A DNA stretch of 64,000 nt, from positions 1-64,000 of the forward strand of contig JBJXDY010000104.1 of assembly GCA_046154965.1 (NCBI GenBank). Direction: 5' to 3'. Made by a program: the position numbers and the translations under genes. Origin of the DNA: DATKFM01 sp046154965 (GTDB taxonomy: Bacteria; Pseudomonadota; Alphaproteobacteria; Dongiales; Dongiaceae). The notes under the pieces are model-generated. The model was given only the letters and a program-made list of their open reading frames with translations. It searched no databases and was not told the DNA's origin. This document shows positions 25,159-33,488 of this stretch, piece after piece. Each line of letters opens with the position of its first letter. The stretch's first letter is position 1.

Positions 25159-27413
25159 GGGAGTTTTACCTGCAGCTCCTGCGGCGGCGCCTGGGGATCG
25201 ACCAGCGCGGTTTCGATGGCGTAGAGCAGCGCCGTCTGCACATGATAGCGCGCGCCCAAAGCTTCGCCACGGTAGGGCACGGCGACCGGCTCCGGCGTCC
25301 GGCCCCGGGCATGGGCCGCGGCGTTGGCGCCCAGTTGCCGGTAATGATCCAGCGTGGTGATCGGCGCCATGGAGAACAGCTCGAGATTGAGATGCGGCGC
25401 GCGCCCGCGGCCATGGAGCACCGCCGTGCCCTTGCCCTGGATGCCGATGCCGAAGCCGGAGCCGGCGAGATCGGCGGCGGTGCGGCCGACGAAGGAGGTG
25501 TCCGCGGAATGCCGGACGCGCACGACGCGCGCCTTGCCGCCGCCCTCGACGATGCCGGCCATCAGCGCCGCCAGCACGTCGGCCACCTCATGGCCCGCCG
25601 TCGTCCGCTGCAGCTGCGTGCCGAAGGCCGGGCTGAGGCCAATGACGACGTCAAGCGGATCGCTGCCGGCAGCCGCATTGCCGACCACCTGGAACTCGAG
25701 CCGCCGCGATGCATCGCTCTGCCGATTCTGCTCGGCCAGCACGTCGTCGCGGGTGAGCGAATCCCGCATCGTCTTGATCTCGGCCCAGCGCGCCGCATCG
25801 ATGCTGTAGCCCGTGCCCGGGCCGGCGTAATCGTTGGGATCGTTGACGGCGCTGATCACCTTGCCCTTGCGGATGATCGCCGCTGTTTGCAGGTAGTCGC
25901 CGCTGACCCGCTGCCGCAGCATCATCAGCAGATTATCTGCCTCCACGCCGAAGCCGCGCTGCGCCAGCGCGCGCACCACGTCCAGCGCGGTGATGCCGCG
26001 GTCGCGGATGGCGGCGCTGATACGGCCAACTTCGGCCAGGCTGTAGGTCGTCGTATCGTTCGAGCCGCTGGCATAGACGACGCTGTCGCGCTGCACCTCG
26101 CTGGTTGTGGCCAGTTCCAACCCTTCGAGAACGGCCGACACCGCATCGACCGCGCGCCGCCGCACATCGATGGCCTCGCCTTCGCCGACCGGCCGCAAGC
26201 CGCCATCGACGACGAAGTCCCGCTGCAGCGCCAGAAAATCCTCCATTTCCTCGCCATTGAACAAGGAAGCGTTGAAGGAGTTGTCGTACTTCTGGATCGA
26301 GCCGAAGCCCGAGCAGATGAGATCCGTGCCGGACATCAGATAGGGCATGATCTTGGCCCCCAGCCGGATCTCGGACTCGCTGATGCGCGTGTCGTTGCCC
26401 GACGCGCATTCCAGGTCGAGAAGCGCCGCGAGCACATTCTCCGCCAGGATCTCGCGCAGGCCGCCGGGAACGGAGGCCGCGATCGGCGCGCCGTCGATGC
26501 CGCCGTTCTGTGTGCCCTGCACGCCCATGCCCCGCTGCAGGCAGAGGCAGCGCGCCTCCAGGTACAGCATCGACTTGGCGCTGTGAAAACCCATCAGCAG
26601 TTCCGACCCTGCCCCCGACGTGCAGCGCGCCTTGATGCCGCGGGACGCATAGGCCGCCGTGAGGAACGCCTTCGACCAGGGCGTGTCGTCGCCGTCGATG
26701 AAGGTTTCCTCCGTGCCGTAAACCGACACCGTCTCGGCATAGGAGGTGAAGCCGGCCATGCCGATCTTCAGCTCCTCCGCCTCCTCGATCGAGCATTGGA
26801 ACAGGATGCCGCCGCCCACCGCCGCCCCCACCGCGCAGGCCAATGCATTCGACCAGCCATTGCCGGCCACCCGCATCGTGGTCTCGATCTCGTCGAAACC
26901 CATGCAAGCCGCAGTCGCCGCGTCGGCTGCGAGCTGCAGCGGATCGTCCTTGGCATTCGTGACATGGGCCTGGTTGCCCGGCCGCCGCCGCGCCCGCAGC
27001 TTGGCCTGAGCGAAGGTCAGCTCCAGCGTCGAGAGATGGCCGGCCACCTCCGCCAACTTCGCCGGCGTCATGCCCCGCGCCAGCCGCACCACCTGCGGTC
27101 GCGGCACATGGAAATCCACGAGATCCCTGGCATAGGCGCGGCTGTCCACCGCCATGGCCTCCGGCGCCACTTCCCGGTCGATGTGGTAGCGGGCGATGAA
27201 GCGGTCGATGAGGTCGAAATCCGGCTCGGCCACGCCGTCCATCTCCACCACCCGGCCCTCGGCGAACTTCAGGCTCGGCTTGGGATCGAACGGGCTGTCG
27301 GTCGCAGCGAAGCCGTTGCGAGCATCCTCGACCGCGAACCGGTCGAGACGCAGGGGACGGGCGTCCCAGACGTCAAAACGCCGCCAACGGTTGGGCTTTC
27401 GTCCGGAGTCCAT
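25155..27413 (-). CDS. pduCD: Fused large and medium subunits of B12-dependent diol/glycerol dehydratase
   Basis: The chain has 752 residues from ATG 27413; an ATG at 27467 would add 18. Residues about 1-560 are the large subunit, with NDPxx-type DSPFDPKPSLK, TPAKLAEV, QAHVTNAKDDP, YGTEETFIDGDDTPWSK and DLECASGND. Residues about 572-752 are the medium subunit, with IGLSPAFGTQLQRT, ADLAGSGFGIGIQGKGT and NLELFSMAP. The enzyme dehydrates 1,2-diols or glycerol to aldehydes by adenosylcobalamin radicals. No reactivating factor gene (DdrA/DdrB) is in the window, although such enzymes need one. Confidence 0.9.
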   Translation of the reverse strand: MDSGRKPNRWRRFDVWDARPLRLDRFAVEDARNGFAATDSPFDPKPSLKFAEGRVVEMDGVAEPDFDLIDRFIARYHIDREVAPEAMAVDSRAYARDLVDFHVPRPQVVRLARGMTPAKLAEVAGHLSTLELTFAQAKLRARRRPGNQAHVTNAKDDPLQLAADAATAACMGFDEIETTMRVAGNGWSNALACAVGAAVGGGILFQCSIEEAEELKIGMAGFTSYAETVSVYGTEETFIDGDDTPWSKAFLTAAYASRGIKARCTSGAGSELLMGFHSAKSMLYLEARCLCLQRGMGVQGTQNGGIDGAPIAASVPGGLREILAENVLAALLDLECASGNDTRISESEIRLGAKIMPYLMSGTDLICSGFGSIQKYDNSFNASLFNGEEMEDFLALQRDFVVDGGLRPVGEGEAIDVRRRAVDAVSAVLEGLELATTSEVQRDSVVYASGSNDTTTYSLAEVGRISAAIRDRGITALDVVRALAQRGFGVEADNLLMMLRQRVSGDYLQTAAIIRKGKVISAVNDPNDYAGPGTGYSIDAARWAEIKTMRDSLTRDDVLAEQNRQSDASRRLEFQVVGNAAAGSDPLDVVIGLSPAFGTQLQRTTAGHEVADVLAALMAGIVEGGGKARVVRVRHSADTSFVGRTAADLAGSGFGIGIQGKGTAVLHGRGRAPHLNLELFSMAPITTLDHYRQLGANAAAHARGRTPEPVAVPYRGEALGARYHVQTALLYAIETALVDPQAPPQELQVKLP

Positions 27414-27522
27414 GGCCCGCCTGCCGCCCGCGCCCGGTTTCGCATTACCCCAGCGGGGGCGTCGCATGAGGAAATTTCAGCCGGAATCATGCCCTAACAG
27501 ACCGTTTCGGACAACGCGGCGC

Positions 27523-27551
27523 TTGACAGGCAGATGCCGCTTTACTAAATT
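27523..27551 (+). promoter_or_regulatory. Sigma-70-type promoter of the sulfur assimilation operon
   Basis: TTGACA (27523-27528), a 17-base spacer and TAAATT (27546-27551) form a near-consensus promoter. The predicted transcription start, near 27558, coincides with the first base of the SAM-II-like aptamer, which supports both calls. Confidence 0.75.
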
Positions 27552-27557
27552 TTCGCC

Positions 27558-27608
27558 AGCGCCGATTTGAGCAAACAGCTTGCGGGCGCTTAATAAATGC
27601 AGCTAAAG
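27558..27608 (+). ncRNA. SAM-II riboswitch aptamer
   Basis: P1 pairs AGCGCC (27558-27563) with GGCGCT (27585-27590). The loop opens with GATTTGA and contains CAGCTTGC. The tail TAATAAATGCAGCTAAAG (27591-27608) can form the pseudoknot, TTGC with GCAG. Order, spacing and the conserved GATTTGA, AATAAATG and GCTAAAG blocks match the SAM-II (metA-type) class. It senses S-adenosylmethionine upstream of sulfur genes, which fits the context. The call rests on sequence comparison from memory, not a covariance model. Confidence 0.85.
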
Positions 27609-27615
27609 CGGACGC

Positions 27616-27654
27616 AACCCGTCCCAGCCAAGCTGCGACGGGTTTTTGATTTTT
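27616..27654 (+). terminator. Intrinsic terminator downstream of the SAM-II aptamer
   Basis: AACCCGTC (27616-27623) pairs perfectly with GACGGGTT (27637-27644). An inner CAGC/GCTG stem closes on a CAA loop, and the tract TTTTTGATTTTT follows. It begins seven bases after the aptamer and 125 bases before cysG, so it can act as the attenuator switched by SAM. I do not see an obvious antiterminator pairing. Confidence 0.85.
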
Positions 27655-27679
27655 ACGGCCTGGTCCACCGCAACGGACC

Positions 27680-27727
27680 CGCGGGATTTGATGGGGCAGC
27701 TTGCGCCCGCGTTACCAAGCGCTAAAG
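27680..27727 (+). ncRNA. Second SAM-II/SAM-V-like aptamer
   Basis: P1 pairs CGCGGG (27680-27685) with CCCGCG (27706-27711). The loop repeats GATTTGA and CAGCTTGCG from the first aptamer, and the tail ends in GCTAAAGCG. The pseudoknot GCTTG (27699-27703) with CAAGC (27716-27720) is perfect. Its position after the terminator and 51 bases before the cysG start recalls the SAM-II plus SAM-V tandem described in Pelagibacter, where the second element controls translation. Assignment to SAM-V rather than SAM-II is open. Confidence 0.68.
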
Positions 27728-27729
27728 CG

Positions 27730-27772
27730 CCACGGATGTTCTCCGTGGGCCCGCAATGCTTGCGGCTGGAGG
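27730..27772 (+). promoter_or_regulatory. Two leader hairpins and the cysG ribosome binding site
   Basis: CCACGGA/TCCGTGG (27730-27748) and CCGCAA/TTGCGG (27751-27765) form two compact hairpins directly after the second aptamer. GGAGG (27768-27772) follows two bases later, six bases before ATG 27779. The hairpins may place or shield the ribosome binding site. Confidence 0.6.
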
Positions 27773-27778
27773 ACGTCA

Positions 27779-29182
27779 ATGAATTATTTCCCGGCATTTT
27801 TCGATCTCAGAGAACGGCGCGCGCTGATCGTCGGCGGCGGCGAAATCGCCGCCCGGCGCCTGCGCCTGCTGCTGAAGACGGGCGCCAAGGTCATCGTCGT
27901 TGCCCCGCGTCTGAACGAAGAAATCGCGGCCGCCGTCAGCGACGGCACGGTCGCCGCGATCCGCCGCGGCTTTGTCGCCGGCGATGTCAGCGGCCAAACC
28001 GTCGTGTTCTCTGCCACCGGCCGCGAGGACGTGGATGCGCGCGTGGCCGAGGCCGCCCGCACCGCCGGCGTGCCCGTGAACGTCAGCGACCGGGCCGAGC
28101 TTTCCAGCTTCATCGTGCCGGCCATCGTCGAGCGCGACCCCGTCGTCATCGGCATCTCCACCGGCGGCGCCGCGCCGGTGCTGGCCAGCCGCGTGCGGGA
28201 GTCGATCGAGCGCCTGCTGCCGGCGCGCCTGGGCCGCCTGGCCGATTTCGTCGGCAGCTTCCGCCAGGGCGTGCGGTCGAAGCTGCCGCAGGCCGCAAAC
28301 CGTTTTCGCTTCTGGGACAATTTTTTCGACGGCCCGATCGCGGCGCAGCTCCTCGCCGGCGATGAAACGGGCGCGCGGGAGCGCATGCTGACTCTGGTGA
28401 ATGGCCGCGCCGTGACCGAGGCGCCGAAAGGCTCGGTCGCCATCGTCGGCGCCGGCCCGGGCGATCCGGACCTGCTGACCCTGCGCGCGCTCCGCCTGAT
28501 CCAGCGCGCCGAGGTGGTGATCTATGACAATCTGGTCGGTCCGGCTGTGCTCGATCTCGTGCGCCGCGATGCCGAACGCATCTATGTCGGCAAGAGCAAA
28601 GGCAACCACAGCAAGACCCAGGACGAGACCAACGCGCTGATCGCCGAACACGCCCATTACGGTCATCGCGTCGTCAGGCTGAAGGGCGGCGATCCCTTCA
28701 TCTTCGGCCGCGGCGGCGAGGAAGTGGAGTATCTCCGCCAGCGCGGTATCCGGGCCGAACTCGTGCCGGGCATCACCGCCGCGCTTGGCTGCGCCGCCGC
28801 CGTCGGCATTCCCCTCACCCATCGGGATCATGCGCACGCGGTGACGCTGGCCACCGGTCATGGCAAGGACGACGAAACCGATCTGGATTGGGCGACGCTG
28901 GCCAAGCTGAAGCAGACGCTGGCGATCTATATGGGCGTCGGCAAGGCCGGCTACATCGCCAGCCGGCTGATCGGCCATGGCCTCGATCCCACAACGCCGG
29001 TCGCTGTCATCGAGAACGGCACGCTACCGAGCCAGCGCGCGGTCTATGGCCGCCTTTCCGGCCTTGGCCTGCTGGTGCGGCAGAGCGGCATTACCGGACC
29101 GGCGCTGATCGTCATTGGCGCGGTTGTCTCCCTGGCCGATCGGGCGCAGACGCCCGAGCGCCTCGGAGCGGCCGTGGCCTGA
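27779..29182 (+). CDS. cysG: Siroheme synthase CysG
   Basis: This 467-residue bifunctional protein makes siroheme for the sulfite reductase two genes downstream. Residues about 1-210 are the precorrin-2 dehydrogenase/ferrochelatase domain, starting with RRALIVGGGEIAARRL. Residues about 218-460 are uroporphyrinogen-III C-methyltransferase with VAIVGAGPGDPDLLTLRA, RLKGGDPFIFGRGGEE and VPGITAALGCAA. It needs SAM as methyl donor, so control by SAM riboswitches is chemically apt. It starts at 27779 behind GGAGG; the frame further upstream lies inside the riboswitches. Confidence 0.93.
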   Translation: MNYFPAFFDLRERRALIVGGGEIAARRLRLLLKTGAKVIVVAPRLNEEIAAAVSDGTVAAIRRGFVAGDVSGQTVVFSATGREDVDARVAEAARTAGVPVNVSDRAELSSFIVPAIVERDPVVIGISTGGAAPVLASRVRESIERLLPARLGRLADFVGSFRQGVRSKLPQAANRFRFWDNFFDGPIAAQLLAGDETGARERMLTLVNGRAVTEAPKGSVAIVGAGPGDPDLLTLRALRLIQRAEVVIYDNLVGPAVLDLVRRDAERIYVGKSKGNHSKTQDETNALIAEHAHYGHRVVRLKGGDPFIFGRGGEEVEYLRQRGIRAELVPGITAALGCAAAVGIPLTHRDHAHAVTLATGHGKDDETDLDWATLAKLKQTLAIYMGVGKAGYIASRLIGHGLDPTTPVAVIENGTLPSQRAVYGRLSGLGLLVRQSGITGPALIVIGAVVSLADRAQTPERLGAAVA

Positions 29183-29196
29183 GGGAGAGCACAGCG

Positions 29197-29505
29197 ATGC
29201 CGCAGCAGATCATCACCGCCAACCGACTCCTCGACGGCCGCGTCGTCTTCCTCGCCGCCAATGGCGCGTGGAGCGAGCGTGTCGGCGCCAGCCGCGTCGC
29301 GCAGGATGACGCCGATGCGGCGCTGCTGCTGGCCGAAGCCAACCAGGCCGTGGCCGACCGCAAGGTCGTGGCGCCTTATCTGATCCCGGTATCGACCGAG
29401 AACGGCCAGATCAAGCCGCTGCGCTACCGCGAGATGCTGCGCGCGCTCGGCCCCAGCACTCACCCCGAATTCGGCCGGCCGGTCGACGCCACGGCGGCAC
29501 TCTAG
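29197..29505 (+). CDS. DUF2849 protein of the sulfite reductase operon
   Basis: This 102-residue protein of unknown function starts at ATG 29197, 14 bases after cysG; GGGAGAG precedes it. It shows RLLDGRVVFLA, a helical AALLLAEANQAVADRKVVAPYLIPV stretch and a C-terminal LRYREMLRALGP. DUF2849 genes recur between cysG and the sulfite reductase gene in alphaproteobacteria, so it probably aids assembly of or electron supply to the reductase. No cysteine is present, so it is not itself an iron-sulfur carrier. Confidence 0.82.
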   Translation: MPQQIITANRLLDGRVVFLAANGAWSERVGASRVAQDDADAALLLAEANQAVADRKVVAPYLIPVSTENGQIKPLRYREMLRALGPSTHPEFGRPVDATAAL

Positions 29506-29515
29506 GAGCGGCGCG

Positions 29516-31171
29516 ATGTACCGTTACGACAATCACGACCATGCCCTGGTCAATGAGCGCGTCGCGCAGTTCCGCGACCAGGCCAACCGCCGCATCTCCG
29601 GCGAGCTGACCGACGACGAGTTCAAGCCGCTGCGGCTGATGAACGGCCTCTATCTGCAGCTGCACGCCTATATGCTGCGGGTCGCGATTCCCTATGGCAC
29701 GCTGTCGTCGGATCAGTTGCGCAAGCTGGCGCATATCGCCCGCCGCTATGACAAGGGCTACGGCCATTTCACCACCCGCCAGAACATCCAATACAACTGG
29801 ATCAAGCTGGAGGAGACCGCCGACATCCTGGGCGAGCTGGCCGAGGTCGTGATGCATGCGATCCAGACCAGCGGCAACTGCATTCGCAATGTCACCGCCG
29901 ACCATTTCGCCGGCGTTTCCGCCGATGAGATCGAGGACCCGCGCATCTATGGCGAGATCATCCGCCAGTGGTCGACTTTCCATCCGGAGTTCACCTTCCT
30001 GCCGCGCAAATTCAAGGTCGCGGTGACCGGCTCGCCCCGCGACCGCGCCGCGGTGAAGGTGCATGACATCGGCCTGCGCATGGTGCGCAACGACAGCGGC
30101 GAGGCCGGCTTCGAAGTCTATGTCGGTGGTGGCCAGGGCCGCACGCCCGTGATCGCCAAGAGCATCCGATCGTTCCTGCCGAAGCGGCATTTGCTCTCCT
30201 ATCTCGAGGCGATCCTGCGGGTCTACAACCAGCTCGGTCGCCGCGACAATCTCTACAAGGCGCGCATCAAGATCCTGGTGGATGCCGTCGGCGCCGCGCA
30301 GTTCACGCAGATGGTCGAAGAGGAGTGGCAGCATATTCGCGACGGCTATCTGGATCTGCCGGCCGCGGAGATCGAGCGCATCCGCGCTTTCTTCGCGCCG
30401 CCGGCCCACAAGGCCTTCGCCGGGCCACCCGCCGAGTACGACGCGCAGCTGCGCCGCGACTTCCTATTCGCCCGCTGGGTGCGCAGCAACGTCGCTCCCC
30501 ACAAGCGGCCGGGCTACGCCATCGTGACGCTGTCTCTCAAGCCAGCGGGCGGCGTGCCGGGCGACGCCACCGATGCACAAATGGACGCGGTGGCCGATCT
30601 GGCCGACGCGTACAGCTTCGGCGAGATTCGCGTCAGCCATGAGCAGAACCTGGTGCTCGCCGACGTAGAGCAGGCCAAGCTGTATGAACTCTGGCGCAAG
30701 CTCGAGGCGCTGAACCTGGCCGAGCCGAATATCGGTCTCGCCGGCGACATCATCGCCTGCCCCGGCCTTGACTATTGCGCATTGGCCAATGCCCGCTCGA
30801 TCCCGGTGGCGCAGCAGATCAGCAAGCATTTCGCCGATCTGACGCGCCTCCTGGATATCGGCGAGCTGAAGATCAAGATCTCCGGCTGCATCAATGCCTG
30901 CGGCCACCACCATGTGGGTCACATCGGCATTCTGGGCGTCGATAAGCATGGCCAGGAATTTTACCAGATCACCCTCGGCGGCAGCGCCGACGAGAACGCC
31001 TCCATCGGCGATATCGTCGGCCCGGCCTTCAGCACCGATCGGGTAGTCGGCGCCGTGGAAACCATCATCGATACCTACCTGACGCTACGCGGCGAAGACG
31101 AGCGCTTCCTCGATACCTATCGCCGCGTCGGCCTCAAGCCCTTCAAGGAGAAGCTCTATGCCGCTCATTAA
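29516..31171 (+). CDS. cysI: Assimilatory sulfite (nitrite/sulfite) reductase hemoprotein
   Basis: This 551-residue protein has the duplicated ferredoxin-nitrite/sulfite reductase fold. The siroheme-[4Fe-4S] ligands are complete: C415 and C421 in CPGLDYC, C458 and C462 in CINAC. The early TTRQNIQYNW motif is typical of the family. It reduces sulfite to sulfide with six electrons. Context with cysG and cysH favours sulfite over nitrite. No CysJ flavoprotein is nearby, so electrons must come from ferredoxin or an unknown partner. Confidence 0.9.
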   Translation: MYRYDNHDHALVNERVAQFRDQANRRISGELTDDEFKPLRLMNGLYLQLHAYMLRVAIPYGTLSSDQLRKLAHIARRYDKGYGHFTTRQNIQYNWIKLEETADILGELAEVVMHAIQTSGNCIRNVTADHFAGVSADEIEDPRIYGEIIRQWSTFHPEFTFLPRKFKVAVTGSPRDRAAVKVHDIGLRMVRNDSGEAGFEVYVGGGQGRTPVIAKSIRSFLPKRHLLSYLEAILRVYNQLGRRDNLYKARIKILVDAVGAAQFTQMVEEEWQHIRDGYLDLPAAEIERIRAFFAPPAHKAFAGPPAEYDAQLRRDFLFARWVRSNVAPHKRPGYAIVTLSLKPAGGVPGDATDAQMDAVADLADAYSFGEIRVSHEQNLVLADVEQAKLYELWRKLEALNLAEPNIGLAGDIIACPGLDYCALANARSIPVAQQISKHFADLTRLLDIGELKIKISGCINACGHHHVGHIGILGVDKHGQEFYQITLGGSADENASIGDIVGPAFSTDRVVGAVETIIDTYLTLRGEDERFLDTYRRVGLKPFKEKLYAAH

Positions 31172-31766
31172 AGCCAACGGCCTCGCCGACGATCTCTGGA
31201 CGTTCGTGAAGGACGAGGAGCAACTCCCTCCCGGTGGCGCCATCATCGTCACGCTGGCGCGCTGGCAGGCCAACCGCGACCAGTTGGCAGCGCGGCCGAC
31301 GCCGCTGGGCGTCCGCCTGAAGAGCGATCAGGCGCCGTCGACCATATCGGGCGATATCGAGCGCTTCGACGTGATCGCGCTGGAATTCCCCAAGTTCACC
31401 GACGGCCGCGCCTATAGCAGCGCGCGGCTGCTGCGGGAGCGCCATGGCTTCCGCGGCGAGTTGCGGGCCGTGGGCAATGTGCTGCGGGACCAGCTTGCAT
31501 TCATGCGCCGCTGCGGTTTCGACAGCTACGAGATTCCCGAGACCGCCGATGCGGCGGCCTGGGCCGGCTCGCTGCGCGGCCTCTCCGTCGTCTATCAGCC
31601 GGCGACCGATCAGCGGCAGACCGCGCTCGCCGCCCGTCACCGGCCGGCGGCGGCGCCGCGCCGCGAGGTCGAAGAGGATGAGGAGCCGGCGCCGAAGATA
31701 ATCGCCGCGGCAGTGGAGGCCAGCAACGAATTCTCGCAGGTCTGCGCGGGTTACTGGGCGTATTAG
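31158..31766 (+). CDS. DUF934 protein of the sulfite reductase operon
   Basis: This 202-residue protein starts 14 bases inside the end of the sulfite reductase gene. Recognisable family blocks are IERFDVIALEFPKFTDGRAYSSARLLRER and GNVLRDQLAFMRRCGFD (quoted in part). DUF934 genes are found with alphaproteobacterial sulfite reductase genes and the product is sometimes called an oxidoreductase, without a proven reaction. The translational overlap suggests a tight stoichiometric link with the reductase. The last about 50 residues are low in complexity. Confidence 0.82.
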   Translation: MPLIKANGLADDLWTFVKDEEQLPPGGAIIVTLARWQANRDQLAARPTPLGVRLKSDQAPSTISGDIERFDVIALEFPKFTDGRAYSSARLLRERHGFRGELRAVGNVLRDQLAFMRRCGFDSYEIPETADAAAWAGSLRGLSVVYQPATDQRQTALAARHRPAAAPRREVEEDEEPAPKIIAAAVEASNEFSQVCAGYWAY

Positions 31767-31797
31767 TCGTAACACAAACAGAAACGCGAAACTCGTC

Positions 31798-32535
31798 ATG
31801 CTCGACTCGCCCGCCCCTGCCAGCCTCTCGCCCAGCACGGAAGTTCTCCGCGCGCGGGCGCTCGGCATTGCCGGGCGGCAGCGGCGGCAGGCGGCCCTGG
31901 CGCTGCTGCAATGCGTGTTGAAGGAGGAGTTTCCCGGGCGCGTTGCCGCGGTGTCGTCGTTCGGCGTGGAGTCGGCGGTCATCCTGTCGCTGGTGTCGGA
32001 AGTGGATCCGGCAACGCCGGTGATCTTCCTGGAGACCGGCAAGCACTTCCCGGAAACGCTGGCCTATCGCGACAAGATGACGCGTCGTCTCGGCCTGCGC
32101 GATGTCCGGGATATCAAGCCCGATTCCGTCGAACTCGCGGCGAACGATCCATCAAGCGATCTCTGGCAGCGCGATAGCGATGCCTGCTGCGGCATCCGCA
32201 AAGTGGTGCCGCTGAGCCGCGCGCTGTCCGGATTCGATGCCTGGATCACCGGCCGCAAGCGTCATCACGGCGCCGAGCGCGCCAATCTGTCGCTGGTCGA
32301 AGCATCGGAAGGACGGTTCAAGATCAATCCGCTGGCGGATTGGACTTCCGAAGAGATCGCGGCGGATTTCCGGGCGCAGAACATGCCGGCGCATCCGCTG
32401 GCGCTCAAAGGCTACCGCTCCATCGGTTGCGCGCCCTGCACGCGTCGAACGCAGGAAGGCGAGGATGCGCGCGCCGGCCGTTGGTCCGGCACCGACAAGA
32501 CCGAGTGTGGCATCCATCGGGCGCCCTGGTTCTGA
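31798..32535 (+). CDS. cysH: Adenylyl-sulfate (APS) reductase
   Basis: This 245-residue protein reduces activated sulfate to sulfite with thioredoxin. The paired cysteines C130-C131 and C211-x2-C214 are the [4Fe-4S] ligands that separate APS reductases from E. coli-type PAPS reductase. The catalytic cysteine is C237 in ECGIH. The nucleotide-binding SSFGVESAV motif is at about 53. Genes for the sulfate adenylyltransferase that makes APS are not in the window. Confidence 0.92.
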   Translation: MLDSPAPASLSPSTEVLRARALGIAGRQRRQAALALLQCVLKEEFPGRVAAVSSFGVESAVILSLVSEVDPATPVIFLETGKHFPETLAYRDKMTRRLGLRDVRDIKPDSVELAANDPSSDLWQRDSDACCGIRKVVPLSRALSGFDAWITGRKRHHGAERANLSLVEASEGRFKINPLADWTSEEIAADFRAQNMPAHPLALKGYRSIGCAPCTRRTQEGEDARAGRWSGTDKTECGIHRAPWF

Positions 32536-32604
32536 GTTCATATCCCGCTCGCCATCGCGTATAATCCAGCACCGGTCATCAGATCGACTCCGGCATAGAA
32601 CCTT

Positions 32605-33441
32605 ATGACGCAAGAGATCATTGTCTTCTTCCTGATCGGCGGACTGGCGCAGCTTGTCGACGGCGCGCTCGGCATGGCGTTCGGCGTGATCTCGACATCG
32701 CTGCTGCTGAGCTTCGGCATCACGCCCGCGGTGACCAGCGCCACGGTGCATGTCTGCAAGATCGCGACCGGCGCCGCGTCCGGCCTCTCGCATCTAGCAC
32801 TTGGAAATGTCGACCGGCGCCTGCTATTGCAGCTCGCATTGCCCGGCGCGATCGGCGCGATGATCGGCGCCTATCTCCTGACCACGCTGCCGGTGGAGAT
32901 CGCACGGCCGCTGGTTGCCGTGTATCTGTTCATCATGGGCATCCTCATCCTGCGCCGCGCCCTTCGGCAGCGGGCGGCAGTTGCGGTTGAAGAAACGGGT
33001 CATCGGCGAACGGTCGCGCCATTGGGACTGATCGGCGGGTTCCTCGATGCGACGGGCGGCGGCGGCTGGGGCCCGATCGTCACGTCGGGCCTTCTGGTTA
33101 AGAACATGAAGCCCGCCATGGCCATCGGCACCGCCAACCTTGCAGAGTTCATGGTGGCGATCTGCGCGGCCGGCGTATTTCTCGCCTTTGCCAGTTTCTA
33201 TCTGCCGGCCATCATCGGCCTCACGCTCGGCGGCGTGCTGACGGCGCCAGTCGCCGCGTATCTGACCAAAAAAATTCCCGCGAGGCTGGTCCTGGGTGTG
33301 GTTGCGGTGCTAATCTTCGCCTTGAGCGTGCGGACCACCATCGTCGCAATCAGCAGCTGGCAGGACAAGGCGGTGACCGCCGCGGAAACCGAGGCCGTCG
33401 TTCTCAACCACTCAGACCCGGCGCCCGGCGAGCAGAACTGA
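32605..33441 (+). CDS. TauE/SafE family sulfite/sulfonate exporter
   Basis: This 278-residue membrane protein has about eight hydrophobic segments in the duplicated TauE/SafE pattern. It carries GGLAQLVDGALGMAFG at the N-terminus and GGFLDATGGGGWGPI in the middle. It most likely exports sulfite or a related anion, relieving toxicity when sulfite reduction lags. It lies 69 bases after cysH and before metZ on the same strand, so it is part of the sulfur operon. Confidence 0.86.
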   Translation: MTQEIIVFFLIGGLAQLVDGALGMAFGVISTSLLLSFGITPAVTSATVHVCKIATGAASGLSHLALGNVDRRLLLQLALPGAIGAMIGAYLLTTLPVEIARPLVAVYLFIMGILILRRALRQRAAVAVEETGHRRTVAPLGLIGGFLDATGGGGWGPIVTSGLLVKNMKPAMAIGTANLAEFMVAICAAGVFLAFASFYLPAIIGLTLGGVLTAPVAAYLTKKIPARLVLGVVAVLIFALSVRTTIVAISSWQDKAVTAAETEAVVLNHSDPAPGEQN

Positions 33442-33456
33442 CAAGAAAACAGAGGG

Positions 33457-33478
33457 CCGGACGCGGCAATTCGTCCGG
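33457..33478 (+). promoter_or_regulatory. Hairpin between tauE-like gene and metZ
   Basis: CCGGAC (33457-33462) pairs with GTCCGG (33473-33478) around a ten-base loop. The GGAG that serves as metZ ribosome binding site (33477-33480) overlaps its 3' arm, so the hairpin could lower metZ translation. There is no poly-T tract, so it is not a terminator. Confidence 0.45.
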
Positions 33479-33488
33479 AGCCACAAAG

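Noticed and set aside
25242..27497. 751-residue open frame opposite the fused dehydratase
   Set aside because: It is antisense shadow of pduCD. Composition is Arg/His/Ala-rich and shows no domain.
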